A stretch of DNA of 7,562 nt from Synergistaceae bacterium (GTDB lineage: Bacteria; Synergistota; Synergistia; Synergistales; Aminobacteriaceae): positions 1 through 7,562 of the forward strand of contig JAISSA010000142.1 in assembly GCA_031273365.1 (NCBI GenBank), read 5' to 3'. The notes beneath the pieces were generated by a model, which was given only the letters and a program-made list of their open reading frames with translations, did not search any database and was not told the origin of the DNA. Numbering within the stretch: the stretch's first letter is position 1; every line of letters begins with the position of its first letter. A program made the position numbers and the translations under genes. Shown here one piece after another: positions 1-5,669 of the stretch.

Positions 1-410
1 CCGTTTGCCAGCAAAAACTCGCTGCCTGAGCTGAAGCTCCCCGATCCTTCCATCAAACACAATTTTACGAGCCCGACTCCCGTCTCCGACGCCCGGCACA
101 GGTTTTCCGCCTCCGCCAGCAGCGCCTTCGCGACGCCGCGACGCCGGCATTCCTCACGCACGAACATCGCCTGGACGCTGAGCCGGATTCCTCCGGTCCT
201 CTTCTCCACCCTGCAGACCGCGTATCCCGCCGGCGCGTCCCGGAGAAAAGCGGACAGAATCGCGTCGCAGGGGGCGCTGCAGCTCGCCAGATAGGCGTCC
301 CTGCGGTTTTTATCCTGCAGGTCGCCGTAGAAAAGATCGAATTCCACGGGAGAAACAGGCCTGATCTTCATCTGCTTATCTGTCGCGTCATTATTATACA
401 GATCTCCCAT
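1..410 (-). CDS. GNAT family N-acetyltransferase, 3' end outside window
   Basis: Reverse-strand reading gives an open frame from an ATG at 410 to the window edge (about 136 residues). A second in-frame ATG at 371 starts a protein beginning MKIRPVSPVEFD, a typical GNAT N-terminus. The segment QAMFVREECRRRGVAKALL is the acetyl-CoA-binding motif A: a beta strand, then R-x-x-G-x-A, then a helix (about residues 67-85 counted from the 371 ATG). GNAT enzymes transfer an acetyl group from acetyl-CoA to an amine; the substrate cannot be told from the sequence. The start is uncertain: 410 has an AGGA about 13 nt upstream, a TTG at 416 has the same AGGA at 7 nt, and 371 has no clear ribosome site. The gene follows lanM on the same strand, 60 bp past its stop and behind a likely terminator. 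It may therefore be separately transcribed and need not belong to the peptide pathway, although some lanthipeptides are N-acetylated. Confidence 0.82.
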   Translation of the reverse strand, partial: MGDLYNNDATDKQMKIRPVSPVEFDLFYGDLQDKNRRDAYLASCSAPCDAILSAFLRDAPAGYAVCRVEKRTGGIRLSVQAMFVREECRRRGVAKALLAEAENLCRASETGVGLVKLCLMEGSGSFSSGSEFLLAN

Positions 411-470
411 TCTCAATGCACCATCCTGAATGCAGCGCGCCGCAGGTAAATAAATTAAAGGACTAAAAAA

Positions 471-3400
471 CTAAAAAATTCGGGGCAGGCCGCCCCGCGC
501 GCCGCGAGCCGCCCGCAGCAGCTCGTATCCGATGCCGGCAAGCCCGGAGAAGAGCCCGACGTCCATGATCCTGACCCGCGTGTCCAGGATGTAATGCCCG
601 TAGTGTCTTTTCCTCGCGACGACCCAACAAAGGCGTTTTTCGGCCTCTTCGACCCAGTCCTTCCGGTTCATCTCCCATCCGGCGCTGAGGAGAAAATCCA
701 CGCGGCTCATGTTGCCGCAGCAGAGCGTATCTCTCGGGGATGTGGCGAAACTTTTCGTGTTTTGTACGGCGTTTTCGATATCCAGGAGCAAGGGGGCGTC
801 TCTGTCCTCCGACAGGCCCAGCATGTCCAGCCTGGCCGCGCCCAGCCCGGGCGCGCCGGAGCAGAACCCGCACATCGCGCCGACGTCCGGTCCGTCTTCC
901 GGTCCATCTTCCGGGCAAAAATCAGACGCGCGAAAATCGGGCCAGCCCCGTCCGGGAGAGTACCAGCGCCTCTCGAAGGCCAGCGCGTCTTCGGCGGCGG
1001 TCAGGTATTTCCCGTCCCCCGTGCGGTCATACGCTTTTTTCAGGGCGAGGGCGCGCCCGCTCTGCCCGTGTCCCAGCCCGATCAGAGGGCGGTCCGCAGT
1101 CGCGTTCCTCCAGACTCCGAACCCGTCGCACTCCTCCCGCAGGGCCATGAGGCGGTCCGCCGCGCGCCTCAGGACCTCCGTCTCCGCGCCGAAGCGGTCC
1201 GCAGCGACGATGTACCCGGCGATTCCGTACATGTAGTCGGTCCCGACGACCCCTTCGAAATCGATCGCGTCCACCGCCGCGAGATGCTCCGCCCTCCGGC
1301 GAATCTCCGGCCTGCCGAGGCAGTCCGCCAGGAACGCGGAGGCCATGAGCAGAGCGCCCGCGCCATGGGTCGCCCCCACCGGCGTTTCTCCGGCGGTCGT
1401 AAAATCGTCGAGAGCGCCCGCGAACAGCTCTTCGGCAAGGGCTCCCCGGTCCCCTGTGGCGAGGCAAAGCGCCCCCGCGAAGACGGCCAGCCCCGACAGG
1501 CCGTCGTAAAGGCTTCCGTCGACGGGCCGGGTCTCCAGATATTCCCTCGGCGTGCCCGGGTCGATGACCTTGCGGCCGAGCCACGTTCTGACTCCGTCGA
1601 TCGTCACGGCGTCGTTCAGGATTTCCTCGAAGACCGCGTTCGCTTCATCGAGAAACTGCGCGGGGGCAAGCCGCGGGGCCTCGTCGAGAGGCAGAGAAAA
1701 GGGGTATGCGTGCGGCGGCGATTTTTTATCGTACAGCCACCTGTGGGCCAGCTCCCTCCGTATCAGCCTCGTCTGGAGGGCCATCTGCCCCTCTGCGTCC
1801 ATCTTCGAAATTCTTCCTTCCGCGCGCTCGATGGGCGAGAGTCCGATGTAGCCGTCGCAAAGGACGCCCTCCGCCGTACCGATGCGGCGGTCGGATGCCC
1901 CGACGTAAAAGATGGGGATGTCGCCCGACAAAAGGGCATGATATTCCGCCCGGTAGACGGCGAACAGCTTCCGAAGCATTTCGGGGTCGGTGCAGGGGCT
2001 GAAGGCGGTGAAGAGCCTTTCGACCTCGAAGCTGCGGGTCAGCCCGTCCTCAAGGTAGCCGGGCCGCAAAACGTGAGCCAGCATGTTCGTGTAGGTCTGC
2101 GTCGCGCGGAGCAGAACGCGCACCCGACAGTCGGAGAAAAGCGACAGTTTCTCCGCGATTTCCCCTTTGCGCTCCGCGATTCCCCGCCAGGCGCGCTCGA
2201 ATCCCTCGATCAGTCCCTCTTCGATGTCGGCCCTGTCGATTTCCCGGCCGTCCTCGAAGAAGGGAGCGTTGTTCCTGTCCGATTTCGCGATCGCGATGCC
2301 TCCCGCGTCCTCCCAGGCCTGATCGCCAAACCGGGTGAAGAGCAAAAGAGAACCCAGGATCGATTCCCGGGTCGCCAGGTCGAAGCTCGCGGGCTTCTCG
2401 TTTTCGACGAAATCCTGCACGGCTGGCCTCAAAATCGTCTCCAGGTCCACCGGAACGGGGTACTCTCCGTACGCGACGACGTTCTCGCAGTGCAGATCGG
2501 TGCCTCCGATCACGCCGACCAGACAGAGAAGCTGCCCCGCCCTCCGATAAAACCTCCGGGCCGAGTCCCTGTCCGGCAGCGGCGCGCGGGGAACAAATTC
2601 CTTGTAACTGTACGACTCGCGCGACAGAATCTGGGGGGTCTTCATCGCATCCAGCGCGCCGGCCTCCGAGAGGTATTCGAGAAAGCGGGCGAAGGCGACG
2701 TCGAGCTTCGCGTCGTCCGGCTTGTAGACGACCCTGACCCCGTTCGAAAACTCCGCGATCACCACGAACCGGCCGCCGTTGTGGGTGTCGCCGCACGACA
2801 GGCTGAGGCGCGCAATGTTTCCCGCGGCCCCGAATTTTTCCCGAATCTCTTCCATGTCGCGGGTAAAATGCGTCAGGAACTCCTTGACGTAGTTCACATA
2901 AGCGTCGATGTACCCGACCGTCGCCCGGCCCAGAGAGGGATACCGGACAAACGCCCTCTCCAGGCCCCCGGCGAGCATGTCGGAGCTGAAGGGTTCGCAA
3001 TATTCCTCCAGCGCCGAAAAGGGCATGGGCAGGAAAGCGGGGGACATGTCGTTCAGGGCCTCGATGATAAACTGATCGAAAAGCAGGCAAATTCCCCTGA
3101 GGCCGCCCGCCATGACGTCGACGCGGGCGGCGTCTTCGAGGGCGCTCGCGGCGAACGCCCCCTCCAGCCGCTCCTCCATGCGGAGCAACAGAGGCGCGAA
3201 GCAGGAGAAAAATACGGGCAGATGCGGCTCCTGTTTAAAGGGGTTGTATTTCAGCCGCGGCAGTATTTCGTCCCGCGTCGTCGGCAGAGGCGAAACGATT
3301 TTTTGAATCTCCTCGACCCAGGGGGCGACGTTGGAGACGGAGGGCGCGCCGAAGAGAAACGGCGCCTGCTCCATCGTCAGCCCCTGAAGGGCCAGCCTGC

Positions 3401-3554
3401 GCTCGAAAATCGCCTCGTCGTCGCCCGACGATTTTTTCATCCACAGCCTGTAAATCTCGTCAGGCGTCTCGCTCGTTCCGCAGGCAAGGCGTTCGTCGAG
3501 CGTCATGCCCGCAATGGAGAGTTCCCTCATTTTTTCGTCGGTCATCGTCGTCAA
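471..3554 (-). CDS. lanM: Class II lanthipeptide synthetase LanM (ProcM-like)
   Basis: Bifunctional cytoplasmic enzyme that phosphorylates and dehydrates Ser/Thr in a precursor core, then adds Cys thiols to make lanthionine rings. It is 1027 residues, full length for the family. The N-terminal kinase-like dehydratase shows VVYKPDD (K278), TDLHCEN (D353, H355, N358), VDLET (D370, E372) and the elimination-loop residues R483 and T489 in RATQTYTNM. The C-terminal LanC-like cyclase starts near 680 (SLYDGLSGLAVF) and has GLGHGQSG (H829), FCSGAPGLG (C898), LCCGNMSR (C945, C946) and the closing LFSGLAGIGYELLR. The zinc site is thus Cys/Cys-Cys, as in ProcM, instead of Cys/Cys-His. The TTG at 3554 is preferred because AGAGGA lies 5 nt upstream; an ATG 9 nt further in (3545) has poor spacing. 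Two matching precursor genes lie directly upstream on the same strand. The last codons form a terminator hairpin. Confidence 0.97.
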   Translation of the reverse strand: MTTMTDEKMRELSIAGMTLDERLACGTSETPDEIYRLWMKKSSGDDEAIFERRLALQGLTMEQAPFLFGAPSVSNVAPWVEEIQKIVSPLPTTRDEILPRLKYNPFKQEPHLPVFFSCFAPLLLRMEERLEGAFAASALEDAARVDVMAGGLRGICLLFDQFIIEALNDMSPAFLPMPFSALEEYCEPFSSDMLAGGLERAFVRYPSLGRATVGYIDAYVNYVKEFLTHFTRDMEEIREKFGAAGNIARLSLSCGDTHNGGRFVVIAEFSNGVRVVYKPDDAKLDVAFARFLEYLSEAGALDAMKTPQILSRESYSYKEFVPRAPLPDRDSARRFYRRAGQLLCLVGVIGGTDLHCENVVAYGEYPVPVDLETILRPAVQDFVENEKPASFDLATRESILGSLLLFTRFGDQAWEDAGGIAIAKSDRNNAPFFEDGREIDRADIEEGLIEGFERAWRGIAERKGEIAEKLSLFSDCRVRVLLRATQTYTNMLAHVLRPGYLEDGLTRSFEVERLFTAFSPCTDPEMLRKLFAVYRAEYHALLSGDIPIFYVGASDRRIGTAEGVLCDGYIGLSPIERAEGRISKMDAEGQMALQTRLIRRELAHRWLYDKKSPPHAYPFSLPLDEAPRLAPAQFLDEANAVFEEILNDAVTIDGVRTWLGRKVIDPGTPREYLETRPVDGSLYDGLSGLAVFAGALCLATGDRGALAEELFAGALDDFTTAGETPVGATHGAGALLMASAFLADCLGRPEIRRRAEHLAAVDAIDFEGVVGTDYMYGIAGYIVAADRFGAETEVLRRAADRLMALREECDGFGVWRNATADRPLIGLGHGQSGRALALKKAYDRTGDGKYLTAAEDALAFERRWYSPGRGWPDFRASDFCPEDGPEDGPDVGAMCGFCSGAPGLGAARLDMLGLSEDRDAPLLLDIENAVQNTKSFATSPRDTLCCGNMSRVDFLLSAGWEMNRKDWVEEAEKRLCWVVARKRHYGHYILDTRVRIMDVGLFSGLAGIGYELLRAARGARGGLPRIF
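473..497 (-). terminator. Rho-independent terminator embedded in the lanM 3' end
   Basis: On the minus strand CGGGGC (497-492), a 5-nt loop GGCCT and GCCCCG (486-481) form a perfect 6-bp GC stem. It is followed at once by AATTTTTT (480-473), which runs into the TAG stop of lanM. A second T-run follows a few bases later. The stem is built from the codons for the last residues (GGLPRIF). It would end the precursor-lanM transcript before the acetyltransferase gene. Confidence 0.72.
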
Positions 3555-3842
3555 CGCTTTCCTCTCTCAGTCGTCTCATTCAATCTGCCTGAGTATCCGT
3601 TCAAGCCCCTGAAGACAGCGAAGCCTCCGCTCGATGCCGACCGAAACTTTCTCGTCGCCGAAGCGGAGGTCGCAAAAAACATTTCAGATTCAGAAAGACA
3701 AAACGCAGACAAAAAATAAACGCAATCCTGCAAACTCAGGGGAGCGGAGCAGCGCGCCTGGACAGACAATCGGCGAACCTCCGGCTGACCCGCGCGGCTC
3801 GGCGCGAAACAGACCCTCCGCCCGCGACGTCGTTTTGCGGTT
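3555..3842. other. Intergenic region between precursor 1 and lanM
   Basis: This 288-bp gap has no convincing gene. A perfect 8-bp inverted repeat (CCTCCGCT at 3624-3631, AGCGGAGG at 3662-3669) encloses 30 nt. On the minus strand a weak 4-bp hairpin (CCTG/CAGG) followed by TTTATTTTTT around 3708-3740 could be a leaky terminator between the abundant precursor message and lanM. I see no good -35/-10 pair. A 72-codon minus-strand frame here has no recognisable family and no ribosome site. Confidence 0.4.
3560..3565 (-). promoter_or_regulatory. Ribosome binding site deciding the lanM TTG start
   Basis: On the minus strand AGAGGA lies 5 nt before TTG (3554-3552) but 14 nt before the next ATG (3545-3543). 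This spacing favours the TTG start of lanM. Confidence 0.6.
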
Positions 3843-4154
3843 TTAGCTAACGCACCCCGCGTCGTTCCTGGCGAGGCTGCTGATGCAACGTATCAGATCC
3901 GCGATAGTCGCCGTGAACCCATCGCGGAAGTCATCTTTGGCGCTGCCGCCGGCCACGGCGGCAAGCTCCGTCTCGCTCAGCTCTCCGCCTTTGGCTTTGG
4001 TGATGTGCTCCAGCGCGTCTTCCTTCGACACGGAGTACCCGTCCGCCTTCGCCTGCACCAGAACGGCGTCCAGGCTCTTGATTTTGGCGTACTTTTCCGC
4101 AAACTCCTTATCGCTCTTCAGTTTCTCCAGAAATTCCTTCGGTCCCAGTGCCAT
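3843..4154 (-). CDS. Nif11-type leader lanthipeptide precursor 1 (LanA)
   Basis: 103-residue peptide. Residues 1-70 are a Nif11-like leader (helical segment KEFLEKLKSDKEFAEKYAKI, then DGYSVSKEDALEHI) ending in the double-glycine site AAVAGG at 65-70. The presumed 33-residue core (71-103) holds Cys90 and Cys101 with Ser71, Thr81, Thr83, Ser92, Ser93 and Ser103 as possible dehydration sites. Up to two thioether rings are therefore possible. The leader is what LanM and the C39 protease-transporter recognise; cleavage after GG releases the product. The start is firm: AAAGGAGGTT lies just upstream of ATG 4154. It lies between a paralogue (97 bp upstream) and lanM (288 bp downstream), all on one strand. 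Which residues are joined cannot be read from the sequence. Confidence 0.93.
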   Translation of the reverse strand: MALGPKEFLEKLKSDKEFAEKYAKIKSLDAVLVQAKADGYSVSKEDALEHITKAKGGELSETELAAVAGGSAKDDFRDGFTATIADLIRCISSLARNDAGCVS

Positions 4155-4160
4155 TTAAAA

Positions 4161-4170
4161 AACCTCCTTT
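4161..4170 (-). promoter_or_regulatory. Strong ribosome binding site of precursor 1
   Basis: Minus-strand AAAGGAGGTT, a near-perfect anti-16S match, sits about 8 nt before ATG 4154. It implies high translation, as expected for a precursor peptide that is used up stoichiometrically. Confidence 0.8.
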
Positions 4171-4251
4171 AAAATGATAACGCAAAATATGGCAACGAAA
4201 AATTCGAGTAATACGCCTGTCTCGCAGGTAAGCAGGACAACCGCGGCTCTG

Positions 4252-4542
4252 TTACTTCAACAGGTCAAAAATGCAAGCGAGTCCTATTTTGAGCGTATCC
4301 GGCATCGTGCTGGGGTTCTCGTTCTTCGACGAACCGCCGGCGACGGCGGCCAGATCTTCCTCAGACAGCTCTCCGCCCTTGGCTTTGCTGATGTAGCTCA
4401 GCGCCTCATCCTTCGACACGGAGTATCCGTCCGCCTTCGCCTGCTCCAGAACAGCATCCAAACTCCTGAGTTTAGCGTACTTTTCCGCAAACGCCTTGTC
4501 TTCCTTCAACTTCTCCGCAAGTTCCTTCGCTCCCAGTGCCAT
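4252..4542 (-). CDS. Nif11-type leader lanthipeptide precursor 2 (LanA)
   Basis: 96-residue paralogue of precursor 1. Its leader (1-70) matches that of precursor 1 at 55 of 70 positions, including MALG at the start, KADGYSVSK and the LAAVAGG cleavage site. The 26-residue core (71-96) is different: Ser71, Ser72, Ser78, Thr79 and Thr83 are candidate dehydration sites, and there is one Cys at residue 90, allowing one ring. That Cys has the same residue number as the first Cys of precursor 1. A conserved leader with a changed core is the pattern of prochlorosin-type families, in which one LanM processes many substrates. GAAGGAGG lies upstream of ATG 4542. It is the first gene of the minus-strand run towards lanM; I could not assign its promoter. 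Confidence 0.92.
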   Translation of the reverse strand: MALGAKELAEKLKEDKAFAEKYAKLRSLDAVLEQAKADGYSVSKDEALSYISKAKGGELSEEDLAAVAGGSSKNENPSTMPDTLKIGLACIFDLLK

Positions 4543-4549
4543 CGAAAAA

Positions 4550-4557
4550 CCTCCTTC
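4550..4557 (-). promoter_or_regulatory. Strong ribosome binding site of precursor 2
   Basis: Minus-strand GAAGGAGG ends 7 nt before ATG 4542. It resembles the site of precursor 1, which suggests the ribosome site was copied along with the gene. Confidence 0.8.
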
Positions 4558-4568
4558 AAGTTTTTTTC

Positions 4569-4588
4569 AATCCGGTATTCCCCGGATT
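4569..4588. repeat. Inverted repeat in the 5' region of precursor 2
   Basis: AATCCGG (4569-4575) and CCGGATT (4582-4588) form a perfect 7-bp inverted repeat around 6 nt. It lies about 11 nt upstream of the ribosome site of precursor 2, so in that mRNA it would fold just before the ribosome site. No T-run follows on either strand, so it is not a terminator. It could be an operator or a 5'-UTR stem. Confidence 0.5.
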
Positions 4589-4716
4589 TACATGTCGATA
4601 CTTTAGCATAGTTTTTATGTGCCTTACAGTGCTTTTTGACATGGCTGAAAGTCACTAAATTTTCGAAAGCGTCTATGCCATTTTTAACGTATGGGGCCTG
4701 ACGGATGCCGGGGTAC

Positions 4717-4745
4717 TTTTCAATTTCAGCCCTGTGCCTTATGAT
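4717..4745 (+). promoter_or_regulatory. Candidate sigma-70-type promoter of precursor 3
   Basis: TTTTCA (4717-4722, 4 of 6 consensus), a 17-nt spacer and TATGAT (4740-4745, 5 of 6). Transcription would start near 4752, giving a 5' leader of 65-80 nt that contains the 10-bp repeats. No other good plus-strand pair was found; a perfect TTGACA at 4636 lacks a -10 at proper spacing. Confidence 0.5.
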
Positions 4746-4770
4746 AGGCCGGCAGCATCGGGCATACAGA

Positions 4771-4808
4771 ATAAAAGAGAATAAAAGGGGATAAAAGAGG
4801 ATAAAAGA
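4771..4808 (+). repeat. Four 10-bp tandem repeats before precursor 3
   Basis: The unit ATAAAAGRGR occurs at 4771, 4781, 4791 and 4801 (the last copy is complete to 8 bases). The period is exactly 10 bp, one helical turn, and the strand is almost all purine. The array ends about 10 bp before the GTG at 4817. Several units contain AGAGG or AGGGG and resemble weak ribosome sites. Copy number could change by slippage and would alter promoter-to-start distance. Confidence 0.85.
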
Positions 4809-4816
4809 TCGGAAAG

Positions 4817-5116
4817 GTGTTGACGCAAAATATGTCGCAGAATTTAACAATCTCGCAAAGTCCAGCCAGGGCATTTATAGAACGCATCAGGACGGACAGA
4901 GGGTTTGCCATGATGCTGGACGAGGTTCAATCCAGGGACGAGCTTCTCAGGGTGGCCAAAAGCGCCGGATACAGCTTCACTCAGGCGGAGCTGAAAAATG
5001 CGCTCGTCGCCCTGATGGAGCTTTCGGAAAGCGACCTTGCGCGCGTCTCGGGCGGCGTCGCAGCCATAACTCTCTGCAGGGAGCTTTTCATGATCAGGAA
5101 TTATTGTGAATCATGA
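4817..5116 (+). CDS. Divergent Nif11-type leader peptide precursor 3
   Basis: 99 residues from GTG 4817, or 94 from ATG 4832. The leader has the Nif11 pattern (PARAFIERIRTDRGFAMMLD, then AKSAGYSFTQAELKNAL) and a double-glycine site ARVSGG. The short 19-residue core is VAAITLCRELFMIRNYCES. It has two Cys but only one Thr and a C-terminal Ser, so at most one N-to-C ring seems likely (Thr5 to Cys7 or Cys17 of the core). The leader differs greatly from those of precursors 1 and 2. The gene runs opposite to lanM with its own candidate promoter and terminator, so it is controlled separately. GGAAAGG at 4811-4817 is too near the GTG and somewhat far (14 nt) from the ATG, so the start is open. It could be a substrate of this LanM or of an enzyme elsewhere. 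Confidence 0.82.
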   Translation: MLTQNMSQNLTISQSPARAFIERIRTDRGFAMMLDEVQSRDELLRVAKSAGYSFTQAELKNALVALMELSESDLARVSGGVAAITLCRELFMIRNYCES

Positions 5117-5184
5117 CCACCAGTCACTTCAGGCAAAGATCGGGAGGGTCTCCCCATTCTTCCCCTCCCCCGCGACCCGCACCC

Positions 5185-5237
5185 GGCCGACCCTGAAGAC
5201 CCTGAAGGGGAGAAAGGGTCGGCCCCTTCGGTTTTTT
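5185..5237 (+). terminator. Terminator of precursor 3 with a competing upstream stem
   Basis: CCTGAAGGGG (5201-5210) pairs with CCCCTTCGG (5223-5231) with one bulged T, and six T follow at 5232-5237: a good plus-strand intrinsic terminator about 85 nt after the stop of precursor 3. A second, perfect 10-bp stem (GGCCGACCCT 5185-5194 with AGGGTCGGCC 5215-5224) shares bases with the first and encloses its left arm, so the two folds exclude each other. No T-run follows on the minus strand, so it does not clearly terminate the STAS gene. Confidence 0.7.
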
Positions 5238-5248
5238 CAAAGCGCCCC

Positions 5249-5554
5249 TCAGACGATCTTCAAAATCGCTGAGAAGCCCGTCATGTCGAAGACCTCTTTT
5301 ACGGGATCGCGCATATTTTTCAGCACCAGCGATCCTTTCACGGCGGCAATCTTTTTCATGGAGAGCAACAGCACCCTCAGTCCGGCGCTGCTCACGAACT
5401 CGATCGCCGAGAAATCCACGCTCACGTTCATGGCGCCCCCGCCGGACAGAATTTCCTCCATAGCCCGCTGCAGCGACGGGGCCGTCGCCGTGTCAAGCTT
5501 CCCAGCAAGCGCTACCGCAATGACGTCGCCATCTCTGTTCACGTTTATCTCCAT
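5249..5554 (-). CDS. STAS-domain anti-sigma-factor antagonist
   Basis: 101-residue single-domain STAS protein of the SpoIIAA/RsbV type. In that family the unphosphorylated protein binds an anti-sigma kinase and frees the sigma factor. The fold pattern is complete: an N-terminal strand pair (INVNRDGDVIAVALAGKLD), a helix 27-37, then VDFSAIEFVSSAGLRVLLL. By alignment with D-S-T-G-L of RsbV, Ser56 (two residues before Gly58) is the expected phosphorylation site. No partner kinase, phosphatase or sigma factor is present in the window. ATG 5554 has AAAGG 5 nt and AAGGAG 10 nt upstream. The gene lies 115 bp downstream of the response regulator on the same strand but has its own good promoter. The assignment to the family is firm; its target is unknown. 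Confidence 0.94.
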   Translation of the reverse strand: MEINVNRDGDVIAVALAGKLDTATAPSLQRAMEEILSGGGAMNVSVDFSAIEFVSSAGLRVLLLSMKKIAAVKGSLVLKNMRDPVKEVFDMTGFSAILKIV

Positions 5555-5605
5555 CCGGACCTTTCTCCTTTTCGCGACTCGTTTTCATGACTTTTTTACC
5601 TGAGA

Positions 5606-5633
5606 ATTGTAACATCGCCGGCGGCATTTGCAA
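5606..5633 (-). promoter_or_regulatory. Extended -10 promoter of the STAS gene
   Basis: Minus strand: TTGCAA (5633-5628), a 16-nt spacer and TACAAT (5611-5606, 5 of 6), with TG one base before the -10 hexamer (extended -10). The predicted start near 5599 leaves a 45-nt leader before ATG 5554, so the STAS gene can be transcribed apart from the regulator. Confidence 0.62.
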
Positions 5634-5669
5634 TGCATTCAGGGAATGAGGCAGAGCCCGGCGTCCGCG

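Noticed and set aside
2050..3090. 346-codon minus-strand frame inside lanM
   Set aside because: Overlaps lanM in another frame, has low-complexity Arg/Gly composition and matches no family.
594..3719. Long plus-strand open frame (1041 codons) opposite lanM
   Set aside because: Its sequence is Arg/Pro-rich with no recognisable domain, and it is exactly antisense to a clear LanM. Such frames are common opposite GC-rich genes.
3551..3769. 72-codon minus-strand frame between precursor 1 and lanM
   Set aside because: No ribosome site, no GG site, no similarity to the Nif11 leaders, and it overlaps the lanM start.
4174..4611. 145-codon plus-strand frame across precursor 2
   Set aside because: Mostly antisense to precursor 2. 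Only its first codons are of interest, as a possible relic, and are reported as a finding.
4636..4664. Perfect TTGACA as a promoter for precursor 3
   Set aside because: The only -10-like sequence (TAAATT at 4656) is 14 nt away, too close, and it lies 180 bp from the start; the pair at 4717-4745 is better.
4771..4808. CRISPR-like array
   Set aside because: Units are 10 bp, contiguous and without spacers, so it is a simple tandem repeat.
5106..5603. 165-codon plus-strand frame opposite the STAS gene
   Set aside because: Antisense to the STAS gene and runs through the terminator; no domain.
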